DNA of 64,000 bases, from assembly GCA_964019425.1 (NCBI GenBank), contig OZ025806.1:987374-1051373 (forward strand). Reading direction: 5' to 3'. Positions 1-9,447 of the stretch are shown here, piece by piece. How positions within the stretch are numbered: the stretch's first letter is position 1; every line of letters begins with the position of its first letter. The notes beneath the pieces are model-generated. The model made no database searches. It was not told the origin of the DNA and worked only from the letters and a program-made list of their open reading frames with translations. The position numbers and the translations under genes are program-made. The DNA comes from Flectonema sp. DT1601 (lineage: Eukaryota; Euglenozoa; Diplonemea; Diplonemida; Diplonemidae).

Positions 1-445
1 TTGAATTTCGTTGCTTTCTCCATTCTTATGGGTGAGCTAGTCCGCTTTTTTAACCACGCACGAGGTTTTGTTCCTCTCTTTGTCACTAACTAACTAACTT
101 TGTTTTTCTACTAACTAAACTAAACTAAACTTGTTTTTCTTTAACCACAAACTTTAATCCAGACGTACAACTGATACTATTAAAAGTTCTTTTGACACGA
201 CTTGCTACCCTGGATTCAAAAGTGCTGATTATTTAATTTATTTATTTATTTGTTATACTTATCAACCTGCTGAACAGGCTAACAACTAGCGTTCCTATTG
301 CTTGTTGTTGTTTGGTCCGCCGTTTCACGGCGAGATTTAGTTATCTCGTATTCACCATACACCTGCAACCGTTTTACCCCTAAGCAACCTATAAATCTCT
401 TTACTGGAGGAGTTTGTTGTACAGCTAGCTGCTGTTTTTACCTAA
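1..445. other. Unassigned left edge, T-rich with short tandem motifs
   Basis: No gene is recognisable here. The stretch contains CTAACTAA-type and TTTA-type short repeats (about 88-125 and 232-252) and a short phrase around CTAACAACTAGC that appears twice (about 279 and 442). It may be the internal part of the LINE that follows or an older repeat that the LINE entered; no junction can be fixed. Confidence 0.4.
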
Positions 446-1715
446 CAACTAGCACTATTGTCAGCCCTTGAACTACTAGAGGAGAATCTTCATGTTGTTT
501 CGCGCGGCGTGATTCATATTTTCAGTGATTGTCAGTCGGCGCTTGCCTCCCTGTATAGGGGGCCATCCAGGCAGTCATCATCAACAAATCGTGAGATTTT
601 TGAACGCTCAGTGCTTCTTGATAGGCTGTTGATTTTCCAGCATGTCCCATCTCATTGTGGCATTGCAGGGAATGAACTGGATGATACACTGGCAAAGAAG
701 GCAGCCCTGCAATCAGTTGACCCTGAACTGACTCCGTATGATTTCAGGATGGCTCAATGTTGTATTAAGACAAGCAAATTGGAAGGCTATGGGTACTGTG
801 GACTCTTCGCATTCATACAGCAAAGCGACTCTAGGATCTGGCCCTCAACGTTTCCTTCCCTGTCTCACTAGGGGGCAGGAGGGCAGGAGGTGGAATTGTC
901 TCGTCTGCGAACCTCTCACCACAGGCTTGTAAAGCTACCGAGGGTCACTGCGGGTTTTAAATGTTGTCTGTTCTGTGGCTTTCAGGGTAAAGCAAACCAT
1001 GAGATTTCCGACACCTGATGATGAGCTCTCTCTGGATATGTTCTTTCGAACCGAATGGCAGCCTTTCACTTTGTTATTGATCAGCAAGCTTGACAATCAT
1101 CTTAAAGAGTTATCTGACAATCCGTTGCTGTTGAAGTTTCCGCTTCAGGGTATTTTTGTGAGGAAGAAACTAATCACGCACGTCGAAAGGAAAACAAGTT
1201 TCTCGTTGCTGGGTTCTGATGTGAAGAAATATGTTATGGAACTTATTGATAACGCTTATAAAGCTACCGATTTAAATGTTGTTATTGACGACCTTTCTAT
1301 GGTTAATGTGCTGGTCAATCCTAGCTGGTCGGAATCCAAGCTTTCTAAGTTCCTCTCTCGCCTAAGTCGCCTCCTGCGACGTAATCCCCGATATTGATAA
1401 AGAACGTCTCTTTCCTTTAGTGTAATTCCTTATTTTATTTTATTAGTATCATTTCTCTTTCTTATCATTACTTTATTTCTTATTTTCTGATCTAATGTGG
1501 CGTGTTCTCCCTCTCTTTGACGAAAATTGGCGTTATCAGCCGTCTCTAACACTGTCTGCTCGCGTGGACGGTGGGTTTAGATAGTCATTTGTTCCAGGTT
1601 ATTCTACGTCTCTTATCGTCTGTGAGAGTCTCACGGTTGCTGGTAGCGATATAACTGTTACTCTGTGAGCTTTTCCTGGCTTTTGGCTTCCTAGGCTTCG
1701 TAAATAAATAAATAA
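446..1715 (+). mobile_element. LINE (non-LTR retrotransposon) 3' end with RNase H domain, decayed
   Basis: The reading frame around 446-871 encodes an RNase H domain of the kind found at the C-terminus of I/Jockey-like LINE polyproteins: the acidic residues lie in SALELLEE, IFSDCQSAL and GNELDDTLAKK, with the typical HVPSHCGIAGNE phrase. After a stop at 869-871 the same frame continues with LSRLRTSHHRL and a cysteine-rich CCLFCGFQGKANH motif, both typical of LINE C-termini, and then stops near 1015. A further open stretch (975-1397) in another frame may be the continuation. The 3' untranslated part ends in TAAA repeats at about 1700-1715. The coding part carries at least two disruptions, so this copy is dead. 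Its last ~96 nt are identical to the element at 8401. The tail lies about 15 nt before the AG that precedes SGNH copy 1. Confidence 0.75.
975..1397 (+). pseudogene. Possible C-terminal LINE ORF segment
   Basis: An open frame of about 140 codons without a convincing ATG lies between the RNase H region and the LINE 3' tail. I see no named domain; it is rich in Leu, Lys and Ser near its end (KLSKFLSRLSRLLRR). Its position suggests that it is the out-of-frame continuation of the LINE polyprotein. It could also be a chance open frame. Confidence 0.35.
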
Positions 1716-1758
1716 AAATCATTTTCACAGTTTAAGGGGGGATTGACGCCCTTGTTAT

Positions 1759-2925
1759 ATGATATTTTTAAGCTGCAGGGTAACTGTGATATTCATCGCC
1801 TTCGATGTAGTAACCATATTGTTTTTACATTCCCAAATGTCTGAAGATAATAAACAGCTGCAACAACCTGCGACAAGCTTCTTAAAGTCTAAAGAGAAAA
1901 CTGAGAAGAGAATAACTGTGAAAGACATATCGAGAAAAGTAGCGGATCAGAATTATACAATACGAACAGAGGAGATGTCAGACACGGAAGTAGCAACAGA
2001 ACTTCTGTGTAAGAATCACGAGGATGTATTTCCAGGTTCGATTATAGAGTCGGGTACGTATCCGTACTACAAACCAGATAGATGTACTCTGAAGACGTAT
2101 TCCGCAAGGCAGATGAGTATTTGCATAGATAGCAACCGATACCTTGGTCTTGGTGATTCTCTTCTCAGGGCATTGATGGTCGAAATTCACGTTCCTGACA
2201 AGAAGAGAGTAGTGGAAGGAAACTGGTACCACGGCTTCCTCTCATCTGATTCTACCAAGGGAATGGAATTCTACGGGACTGCGTCGTATAATAAACATCA
2301 GTCAAAAGGCACATCTCATTTCTTTAAATCCGACGACATTGATAAATCATTGGCAGCTGCAAACATTATAGTCCTGAATGCGGGTACTTGGGATATGGGT
2401 CGAAGTTTTGACGGGTTTTGGGAGTTTTATGTTCGAGTAAAGTTCAGACTTCAGTACATAAAGAAACACAAATCCGAGAACGCGAGGATAATCATCATGT
2501 CCCCACACTGGCTTCACTTAGACAGGTGTGTGCGGTTATGCTCAGCATGTAATTCACCTGAGAAGACACGTGTTTTCAAAGAAGCTGTTGAACTGGCAGC
2601 ATCCTGTGAAGGTGTTGAGTACTACGACCCTTCTCAACTTATTAAAATAGTTTCGGATACCTCGAAAGTATCAATTGATGGAATTCATTACAGACGTGAA
2701 TACGCTGATATAGAAAGTGATTTATTTTTTAATGCTGTCTGTAGAGAACCTCCACTTAAGGCTAAGGTACCAATTCATTGCAATGAGACACTTGCTTTTA
2801 AAAGATGGTCAGCTGTTCCTGAAGCATCTCTTGGGTGTCATAATATGACTGTTGAGCAAATCCGACGTAAAACCCGAAAAAGCAGGAAAAAAAAACGATC
2901 ACGATCACACCAGAAGGGAAGCTAA
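1759..2925 (+). CDS. SGNH/PC-esterase-like type II membrane protein, copy 1
   Basis: Predicted 388-residue protein. Residues about 5-24 form a hydrophobic signal anchor, so the rest should lie in the secretory lumen. The body has a GDSLLRAL motif (block I of SGNH hydrolases, in the GDSxxR form of the PC-esterase/Cas1-like group), a VLNAGTWDMG block and a DGIHY motif (the block V Asp-x-x-His). Many cysteines (for example DRCVRLCSAC) and N-glycosylation sequons (NYT, NET, NMT) fit a lumenal enzyme. Related proteins O-acetylate or de-acetylate glycans, but no substrate can be inferred. The C-terminus is basic (RKTRKSRKKKRSRS). This copy has no NKSIIISE repeats in its stem, unlike copies 2 and 3. 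The ATG chosen is the one shared by all three copies; a TTTTCACAG acceptor-like site ends at 1730, just right of the inserted LINE. Confidence 0.75.
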   Translation: MIFLSCRVTVIFIAFDVVTILFLHSQMSEDNKQLQQPATSFLKSKEKTEKRITVKDISRKVADQNYTIRTEEMSDTEVATELLCKNHEDVFPGSIIESGTYPYYKPDRCTLKTYSARQMSICIDSNRYLGLGDSLLRALMVEIHVPDKKRVVEGNWYHGFLSSDSTKGMEFYGTASYNKHQSKGTSHFFKSDDIDKSLAAANIIVLNAGTWDMGRSFDGFWEFYVRVKFRLQYIKKHKSENARIIIMSPHWLHLDRCVRLCSACNSPEKTRVFKEAVELAASCEGVEYYDPSQLIKIVSDTSKVSIDGIHYRREYADIESDLFFNAVCREPPLKAKVPIHCNETLAFKRWSAVPEASLGCHNMTVEQIRRKTRKSRKKKRSRSHQKGS

Positions 2926-3777
2926 CTTGATTTCTGTTTTTCAAGTTCTATCCTTTTATTGTTTTTTTATAATTAACAAGTATTGCAAGAAAGAAGAAGA
3001 AATTGTTTGCAGAACATGTAAACCTCTTTTAGGTTTATTAGTTTAAGTCGGTTCACGGTTTCGTGAATCCAATATCCATCATAGTTCAATAGTTAGTTAA
3101 GGTATTCTTAAGATGGAGGTAATTCAACAATCTAATTCTGAGTGGCCAATGATTGAGTCCTCTGTTGTTGTGAGTTACCCCCCTAGGGCATTCATAATAT
3201 GCAGCTACGTTCGATAACCAAAAATGGAAAGATTTCTTATTCTTAGGAAGAGAAGATGGTGGCCTGAAAGTATGTTTTCTACTAGCGCTTTGTGGAACAG
3301 CGGAACAATTTAATGTTTTTTTCATTATCTTATTTCCCTAAATGGATTTTTTTAAACTCATATACGCCCCCCAGTGTATACAGTTTTTTTTCTTCTTTTT
3401 TTTTCTCTGGTTATCCTCATATCATTTCCTGACAGCAATCGGACAAGGTAGAAAGCTGACAATAGGCATACTGTGTTCATTATGCCCCGTCAGCCGAAGC
3501 TATATAAAACAGTCCTAATAAGATTGTGTCTAATTACGTTGTTGTTGCCTCGTAGCTCTAGGGAGTTAACCCGATGCTCTTTAGTTTGCTGTATCAGCGA
3601 TGCCCAGTACGCAATATATTGGACTTCCTTATCTGTCTATCTACGATGTTGTCCTACGAACTTTTGCATTCGATTGAATTTTCCCACCCTTATTTCTTTT
3701 ATTATTTTTGCAAAAATAGTTTTCTTTTTTTAATTTTCCTTTAATATTTATTTACCTTTGAAGTGTGAAGGAATACT

Positions 3778-3866
3778 ATTTTAAGCTGTAACGGGCTACA
3801 GGGCATGGGGTGCTCAACCTGTAGTACGTGGCCCCCGAATCCCCATATTCGACAGCACATATGGGA
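3778..3866. repeat. Dispersed repeat R2, copy a
   Basis: Segment with GTAACGGGCTACAGGGCA, GCTCAACCTG and ATTCGACA; the same order of motifs recurs at 7855-7935, and the last part recurs at about 17090-17112. Orientation and family are unknown. Confidence 0.6.
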
Positions 3867-4024
3867 TTTTCTATCGATACCAACTGTTGATTTCTTATAT
3901 TGCAACCAGGTTTGGCCGAACCCTATTCTCGTTTTTGCCAGTTTCAAGTTGCTTTCCATTTAATATTAGTATCAAGTTACCACCCTCTCCCCTTCTTTTG
4001 ACTGATAACCATTAATACTATCTA

Positions 4025-4165
4025 TACATTAACGGTAAGGGGAATGGTCCGAAGAAAGATTGTTTTTAATCTTAGTCCGAAACCAACATGTTTTGTCCTA
4101 CGAAATTTTGCTTTTTTTTTTTTTTTTTTTTTGATTGACTGATAATTATTAATACTATCTATTCA
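4025..4165. repeat. Dispersed repeat R1, copy a
   Basis: Shares GGGGAATGGTCCGAAGAAAG, the CCGAAACCAAC phrase, TTGTCCTACGAA and GATTGACTGATAATTATTAA with copies near 4395, 8228, 14068 and, in part, 41690. A poly-T tract of about 22 nt interrupts it. Confidence 0.65.
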
Positions 4166-4394
4166 TTAACTAAAAACCAAACATGTCTTAACTTAGTGTG
4201 ATGTCCTCAATACTTTTTGTTGTTTGTATGATCTGGAAGGATAATATTAAGGCCTTAGTCTTCGTTATACGACGTGTAAAATGGAATGGAAAGATCATGT
4301 ATTTTATATTCTCCATAAACATAACTCAGCACCACTTCCGCGTTCGCTGACACTTATGTTGGGGGAATGTTAAATGGTAAAAGAAATAACTTGG

Positions 4395-4530
4395 CCCCTT
4401 TGCTGAAGAGGGCTGGGTAAGGGGAATGGTCCAAAGAAAGATTTTTGAATTTTAGCCTGAAACCAACTATTATTTGTTTGTTGTCCGCATTTGATTTTTT
4501 TTTATTGACTGATAATTATTTATACTAACT
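4395..4530. repeat. Dispersed repeat R1, copy b
   Basis: Begins with TGAAGAGGGCTGGGTAAGGG and continues through the GAAACCAAC phrase to TTGACTGATAATTATT. Second R1 copy within 400 bp, in the same orientation as the first. Confidence 0.65.
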
Positions 4531-4785
4531 TTTTACTTGTTTTCCTACGAGTTTTTGCATTTAATGATTGAAAACGGCGGAATACTTTAACTTTTTCTTT
4601 TTATTTTTATATTTTCATTTACTTCACTATCTTATAATAAACTCATATTCCAACTTTGTTATTTTATTTTGCTCTATATTTAATATTATTATTACACACT
4701 AATTCGGTAGTTTTCGGTTGCAATGTTTCATTGGAAGATATCACGCAATTCTACTTACAGAAAACAAACACGTTATGCAAAGTTA

Positions 4786-4894
4786 AATAAATGGTTTTGT
4801 GTTTTCTCTTTTTGAAGAAATTGGATTATATTGAATTGTGTGTTTTAATTTTAATCATTTTTCACAGTTGGGGTAGGAGGCGGCAACTTGTTAT
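4786..4894 (+). promoter_or_regulatory. Conserved upstream segment of SGNH copy 2 with acceptor-like site
   Basis: About 80 bp starting AATAAATGGTTTTGTG are nearly identical upstream of copy 2 and copy 3 (9448-9559). The segment ends in a T-rich tract and TTTTTCACAG at 4867, 27 nt before the ATG, which looks like a 3' splice site. In copy 1 only the last few bases of this segment remain, because the LINE interrupts it. Confidence 0.5.
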
Positions 4895-6310
4895 ATGATA
4901 TTTATAAGCTGCAGGGTAACTGTATTACTCATCGCCTTCGATGTAGCGACCATATTGTTTTTACTTTCCTACATTTCTGAAGACAACAAACGACTGCAAC
5001 AACCTGCGATAAGTTCGAATGTAGATCCTCCAATCAGACCTCTTGTACTTGAGTCTAAGGGAAACAAGTCTATAATTATAGATCGAAACAAGTCTATAAT
5101 TATAAGTGAAAACAAGTCTATAATTATAAGTGAAAACAAGTCTATAATTATAAGTGAAAACAAGTCTATAATTATAAGTGAAAACAAGTCTGTAATTATA
5201 AGTGAAAACAAGTCTATAATTATAAGTGAAAACAAGTCTATAATTATAAGTGAAAACAAGTCTATAATTATAAGTGGAAACAAGTCTGTAGTTATAAGTG
5301 GAAAGAGAAGAGCTGTGAAGGACATATCGAGAAGAGTGGCAGATCGGAACTACAAAATACGAACAGAGGAGATGTCAGACACGGAAGTAGCAACAGAACT
5401 TCTGTGTAAGAATCACGAGGATTTGTTTCCAGGTTCGATTATAGAGTCGGGTACGTATCCGTACTACAAACCAGATAGATGTACTCTGAAGACGTATTCC
5501 GCAAGGCAGATGAGTATTTGCATAGATAGCAACCGATACCTTGGTCTTGGTGATTCTCTTCTCAGGGCAGTGATGGCTGAAATTCACGTTCCTGACAAGA
5601 AGAGAATAATGGAAGGAAACTGGTACCACGGCTTCCTCTCATCTGATTCTACCAAGGGAATGGAATTCTACGGGACTGCGTCGTATAATAAACATCAGTC
5701 AAAAGGCACATCTCATTTCTTTAAATCCGACGACATTGATAAATCATTGGCAGCTGCAAACATTATAGTCCTGAATGCGGGTACTTGGGATATGGGTCAA
5801 AGTTTTGACGGGTTTTGGGAGTTTTATGTTCGAGTTAAGGCCAGACTTCAGTACATAAAGAAACACAAATCCGAGAACGCGAGGGTAATCATCATGTCCC
5901 CACACTGGCTTCACTTAGACAGGTGTGTGCGGTTGTGCTCAGCATGTAATTCACCTGAGAAGACACGTGTTTTCAGAGAAGCTGTTGAACTGGCAGCATC
6001 CTGTGAAGGTGTTGAGTACTACGACCCTTCTCAACTTATTAAAATAGTTTCGGATACCTCAAAAGTATCAATTGATGGAATTCATTACAGACGTGAATAC
6101 GCTGATATAGAAAGTGATTTATTTTTTAATGCTGTCTGTAGAGAACCTCCACTTAAGGCTAAGGTACCAATTCATTGCAATGAGACACTTGCTTTTAAAA
6201 GATGGTCAGCTGTTCCTGAAGCATCTCTTGGATGTCATAATATGACTGTTGAGCAAATCCGAAGTAAAAACCGGAAAAAAAAAAACAAAAAACGATCGCG
6301 ATCGCGATAG
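4895..6310 (+). CDS. SGNH/PC-esterase-like type II membrane protein, copy 2, with ten-repeat stem
   Basis: Predicted 471-residue protein. The N-terminal signal anchor (about residues 4-26) is followed by a lumenal stem containing ten tandem 8-residue units of the NKSIIISE type, residues about 57-136, then the same catalytic-like body as copy 1: GDSLLRAV, VLNAGTWDMG and DGIHY. Every repeat unit contributes an N-K-S glycosylation sequon, so the stem could be heavily N-glycosylated. The body is almost identical to copy 3 and slightly different from copy 1. The C-terminus ends in an RSRSR tail encoded by a CGATCG-type repeat. Role as a Golgi or cell-surface glycan esterase or acyltransferase is inferred from the fold signature only. 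Confidence 0.78.
   Translation: MIFISCRVTVLLIAFDVATILFLLSYISEDNKRLQQPAISSNVDPPIRPLVLESKGNKSIIIDRNKSIIISENKSIIISENKSIIISENKSIIISENKSVIISENKSIIISENKSIIISENKSIIISGNKSVVISGKRRAVKDISRRVADRNYKIRTEEMSDTEVATELLCKNHEDLFPGSIIESGTYPYYKPDRCTLKTYSARQMSICIDSNRYLGLGDSLLRAVMAEIHVPDKKRIMEGNWYHGFLSSDSTKGMEFYGTASYNKHQSKGTSHFFKSDDIDKSLAAANIIVLNAGTWDMGQSFDGFWEFYVRVKARLQYIKKHKSENARVIIMSPHWLHLDRCVRLCSACNSPEKTRVFREAVELAASCEGVEYYDPSQLIKIVSDTSKVSIDGIHYRREYADIESDLFFNAVCREPPLKAKVPIHCNETLAFKRWSAVPEASLGCHNMTVEQIRSKNRKKKNKKRSRSR
5063..5302 (+). repeat. 24-bp coding minisatellite, ten units
   Basis: Ten in-frame 24-bp units encode NKSIIIDR, seven NKSIIISE-type units (one with Val for Ile), NKSIIISG variants and NKSVVISG. 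First and last units match those of the three-unit version in copy 3 (9728-9799), so the difference between copies is an expansion or contraction of the middle units. Confidence 0.9.
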
Positions 6311-6365
6311 CATCTGAAGGAGAGGTGTGTTCGAGTTAGGTTCAGACTTCGGAATAACAACAATA
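6311..6365 (+). pseudogene. Relic of SGNH mid-gene sequence after copy 2
   Basis: Right after the stop codon and a CATCTGAA phrase, the sequence jumps to GTTCGAGTTAGGTTCAGACT, which matches the middle of the SGNH gene. The same junction (CATCTGAA followed by mid-gene sequence) is the unit boundary of the array after copy 3, so copy 2 once had, or still has a remnant of, the same tandem unit. Confidence 0.6.
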
Positions 6366-7854
6366 GCGTCACTCCTGATGAGGGAAACCAGATTTTTGGT
6401 GGTAGAAACACTCATAGAAAGCACTTCGCAAAATTCAGGATGCAGAAAAGAAAATATATCTTTTTTTTTTTGACTTTCTGATTCAACATTATCGACATCT
6501 CAACTTGCCTAAAGTTCTACAAGCTGGTCTTGTCTCCAAGGCTGTTAACTGTGTGTTAATGAAACGATCGTTGCCTCGTTAGTATAAGCGCATTCACTTC
6601 TGCATGCCAACCTGATGGGCTTGACAGCCAGTAGCTAGTGTATCCCTGTGAGGTAGGAGGTGTGGTATTAAGAAACATGAACTCATGTTTGCAAGTACGG
6701 ACTTCAGGAGGGCAAGCCAAGTCCAGAGGAAAGCAACTACGGAGCCTAATGGGCTCCCTGTTGCACATGAACTTGAATACGTAAGAGAGATCACTTTCTG
6801 TGAGCAACATGTATTCGAGCACTAGAGATGCGCTCCAGAAACCTTGACCTAGCTGATAAGAGTTCTGCTTCAGGCGCTACTTTCGCAGTGGTTTTACGAC
6901 GGCGTCCAACCCTTCCGTTCCAGGAACTTGTAGGCATGTTTCTTGTGGGGAGTTAGAATCCACGATCAAAACTACCATTTTACAGTCGAAATGTGTGCCT
7001 TAATACATCTGTGATAAGAATCACATGTATTAAAGCAAGTTTTTTTCCCCGAGAATCATCTTTTTTGTTTCCAAAATTTAAATTCCAATTTTTCTATAAA
7101 CTATGATTTTTATATAACTATTTATAACAGTACTAAACAACTCGTAAATCCCTATTGAACCGATGGAGAAGTACTGCCCGGTGGGAGGATTAGTATTAGT
7201 ACGGATCCTCGGTCTTCATTTCAGGTGACGACTGTTGAATCAATTCTTTAACGTTTCGCTTCTCTCTCTTTTTTGTTCCTCCCTTACGCCTTAGAGGGTG
7301 GTTAGATATTCCGTTCTGATCATCGAGGTAGCGATACCAGTTAAGGTACGTATGTGTTGTGATAACGATCAAACTAATTGTCATCTCACAACAAGTAGTA
7401 TAAGATAAAAAACCATTCGTTTTATTTTCAATTTGCTTCTTTCGGCAAGATGCCATCCTCCCTGCCGAAGCTGTAGAAACTCAACCAATGGGTTCTCTAC
7501 TGGTGTGGGGAACCAATCAGTTCTGGACTTGTTAATTATCCAACATATCCTTGAAAAAAGTGTTGTTGGATTGATTTGGGTTAGTTTTTAATACAAATTG
7601 TTCCTCCTCTCCAAACTCAAGCTCTGCAAACGATCTCGCTAAATACATATGCGAAGAAAAGACGATGCAATGATTGCGGCATTAAAAGATTAGATCTGAT
7701 GCTGCAAATTAAGAAAATTGCACAACGTACCCTCATTAATGAACTTTAGAATATCCTCGAAACGTTATACTTTTTGTTTTTTTATAACAAAAAAGACTGC
7801 GCTACGAAATTGATATAATTGGAACTGTTTTTTTTCTTTTAACTTTGTTTAAGT
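6366..7854. other. Intergenic region, no recognised gene
   Basis: No supported coding region or RNA gene. A stretch near 6568-6610 looks faintly like a tRNA 5' half but cannot be folded (see rejected items). The open frames here are short and have no domain features. A relict of an old repeat is possible. Confidence 0.4.
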
Positions 7855-7935
7855 GTAAGTTGTAACGGACTACAGGGCACGGGACGCTCAACCTGATAGT
7901 TTGTGGTCCCCGAATTACCAGATTCGACAACGTCT
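7855..7935. repeat. Dispersed repeat R2, copy b
   Basis: GTAACGGACTACAGGGCACG, then GCTCAACCTGATAG, then CCGAATTACCAGATTCGACA. Corresponds motif by motif to copy a at 3778-3866; the last motif is repeated exactly at about 17094-17113. Confidence 0.65.
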
Positions 7936-8227
7936 TCGTTTCAATTTTCCCTTTTGAAAGTTTTTATATTTTATTTTTTCTGGACGTAATTATTCTTTGA
8001 TTAGCTACAAAAATTTCTTTTAGTCAAGTGCTTGATATTAGTTGACAAATTTAGCAAAAAAAACGGCTATTCCGTGTGGTGTCCCCTCTCTGTGTGTGAA
8101 TTATGAGGATGTTCTGCTCTCCCTTTTTTTAATTTTGGAGCGGTATGACCGAAAACGATCTTTCTTTTCCCTCTATAATTTCCAACCCTGTCTTGGGAAG
8201 TTGTTTATGATACAATACATTTACAGT

Positions 8228-8400
8228 AATGGTCCCGACAGGTCTGACACCGCGGTCACCTTGCTTTTCTTCGCTGAAGAGGGCTGGGTAAGAGGAATGG
8301 CCCGAAGAAAGATTGTTTAATCTTAGCCCGAAACCAACCATTATTTGTTAGTTGTCTTACGAAATTTGCTTTTCTTTGATCGAATGATAATTATTAATAC
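8228..8400. repeat. Dispersed repeat R1, copy c, interrupted by a LINE tail
   Basis: Starts with a GACACCGCGGTCACC phrase, continues with GAAGAGGGCTGGGTAAG, the GAATGGCCCGAAGAAAG phrase and CCCGAAACCAAC, and ends in ATTATTAATAC, where the LINE tail 8401-8520 was inserted. R1 sequence appears to resume at about 8527 (ACTAATTAATGGTCC). Translating the minus strand gives a phrase similar to that of the copy at 14068, but this reflects DNA similarity and not a gene. Confidence 0.65.
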
Positions 8401-8520
8401 TACGTCTCTTATCGTCTGTGAGAGTCTCACGGTTGCTGGTAGCGATATAACTGTTACTCTGTGAGCTTTTCCTGGCTTTTGGCTTCCTAGGCTTCGTAAA
8501 TAAATAAATAAATAAATAAA
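8401..8520 (+). mobile_element. Short 5'-truncated LINE copy with TAAATAAA tail
   Basis: About 96 nt beginning TACGTCTCTTATCGTCTG are identical to the end of the LINE at 1606-1701 and are followed by TAAA repeats. The sequence TAATAC occurs on both sides (8395-8400 and 8521-8526), a probable target-site duplication. This is the expected product of a strongly 5'-truncated target-primed insertion, and the identity of the two tails suggests that it is young. Confidence 0.8.
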
Positions 8521-8910
8521 TAATACTAACTAATTAATGGTCCACCCAATCATTGTTTGTTTCTTGTCCTACGAATTTTGGATTTGATTTTCTAACTTCC
8601 TTTTTGATTAATAACTATGAATTTGTTTAATGGATTCCCTATCTTATTTTCTCAAATGCATTTTTTTTTTTTGGGCGAGACCTAAAACTAACTATTCCTT
8701 ACTGATTCACTTTATCACTTTATTCTTATTATAATAAACTCATATTCTAACTTCATTCTTTCAACAATCTCATATTATTACTGTGCGGGTGTGTGTTGAG
8801 GGTAGTAATCATGTTGTGTTTGAACAGGTGTCTTTTTAACTTTTCTTCGTATCTTAGTTTTGTGCAGGTTTTTTTAACAAACTCATATTCTAACTAACTT
8901 CACACGTTCA

Positions 8911-9110
8911 TTGATGTTATGTTCTGTCTCTACAACACGAGCTGTCCTCCCCGAATGTTTCAAAACGGCAAATGTCATTCTCCTCCTCAAAGACTGCTAT
9001 TTCAATCCACAATTCCTCCACAGGATTTGGGATCTCAGAAGAGCTACCTGGTTCTCTTTGAACGTCCTTCAATTGGTACTCGGAGGAGTGATGAACTCGC
9101 TAAGTAACTC
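8911..9110 (+). pseudogene. Possible relic of LINE reverse transcriptase
   Basis: An open stretch encodes RAVLPECFKTANVILLLKDC, which resembles the start of LINE reverse transcriptase domains, where a phrase like P-x-x-F-K-x-A-x-V-x-P-L-L-K is common. The rest is not convincing and no palm-domain catalytic motif is present, so at best it is a short fossil. Chance resemblance is possible. Confidence 0.3.
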
Positions 9111-9447
9111 GGGACCACTCATTACCGTGACAACTCATAGTTGGTACTGTGTGTTTTTTACGGACTTTTGATTTAAGTTTTTGATTGAGAAGTCGATACG
9201 CGCCTTAACACGAAGAACAAACTATACGAGTTCCTCGCGAGGCAAAGATTCCCACTGTTAGCCATGCTGCTGGAAGAAATTCCAGACTGCAATTACAACA
9301 ACGCAACGGAGTTTAGAGAGCTGCCACCCATGTGAACAATATTACAATAATTCTCCTTCAATAATTTATTAAATACACGTGGGATATTGTGCACCAAAGT
9401 TAAATTCAAAACTAAGTTCAAACAAGAATTATTTTTCAAAACAAACA

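Larger units (their letters stand above)
2926..4894. other. Intergenic region with dispersed repeats
   Basis: No gene is supported. The region carries one copy of repeat family R3 (about 3290-3360), one of R4 (about 3432-3545), one of R2 (3778-3866) and two of R1 (about 4025-4165 and 4395-4530). The final ~110 bp (4786-4894) is the conserved upstream segment shared with SGNH copy 3. Confidence 0.6.

Noticed and set aside
5063-5302. Regularly spaced 24-bp repeats that could look like a CRISPR array
   Set aside because: The units are contiguous, without spacers, are in frame within a coding region and the genome is eukaryotic. It is a coding minisatellite.
4969-5325. 118-codon minus-strand open frame through the minisatellite
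   Set aside because: It is the antisense shadow of the NKSIIISE repeats (a periodic Leu/Ile/Phe pattern) and has no independent support.
6564-6640. tRNA-like phrase (CCTCGTTAGTATAAGCGC) resembling the D-arm of tRNA-Asp/Glu
   Set aside because: No anticodon stem with proper pairing and no T-loop GTTCGA phrase at the right distance; at best a very old tRNA-derived SINE remnant.
8129-8341. Minus-strand open frames at 8129-8341 and 13986-14180 with similar translations
   Set aside because: The similarity follows from the R1 DNA repeat; the frames are short, differ in length and fade at both ends.
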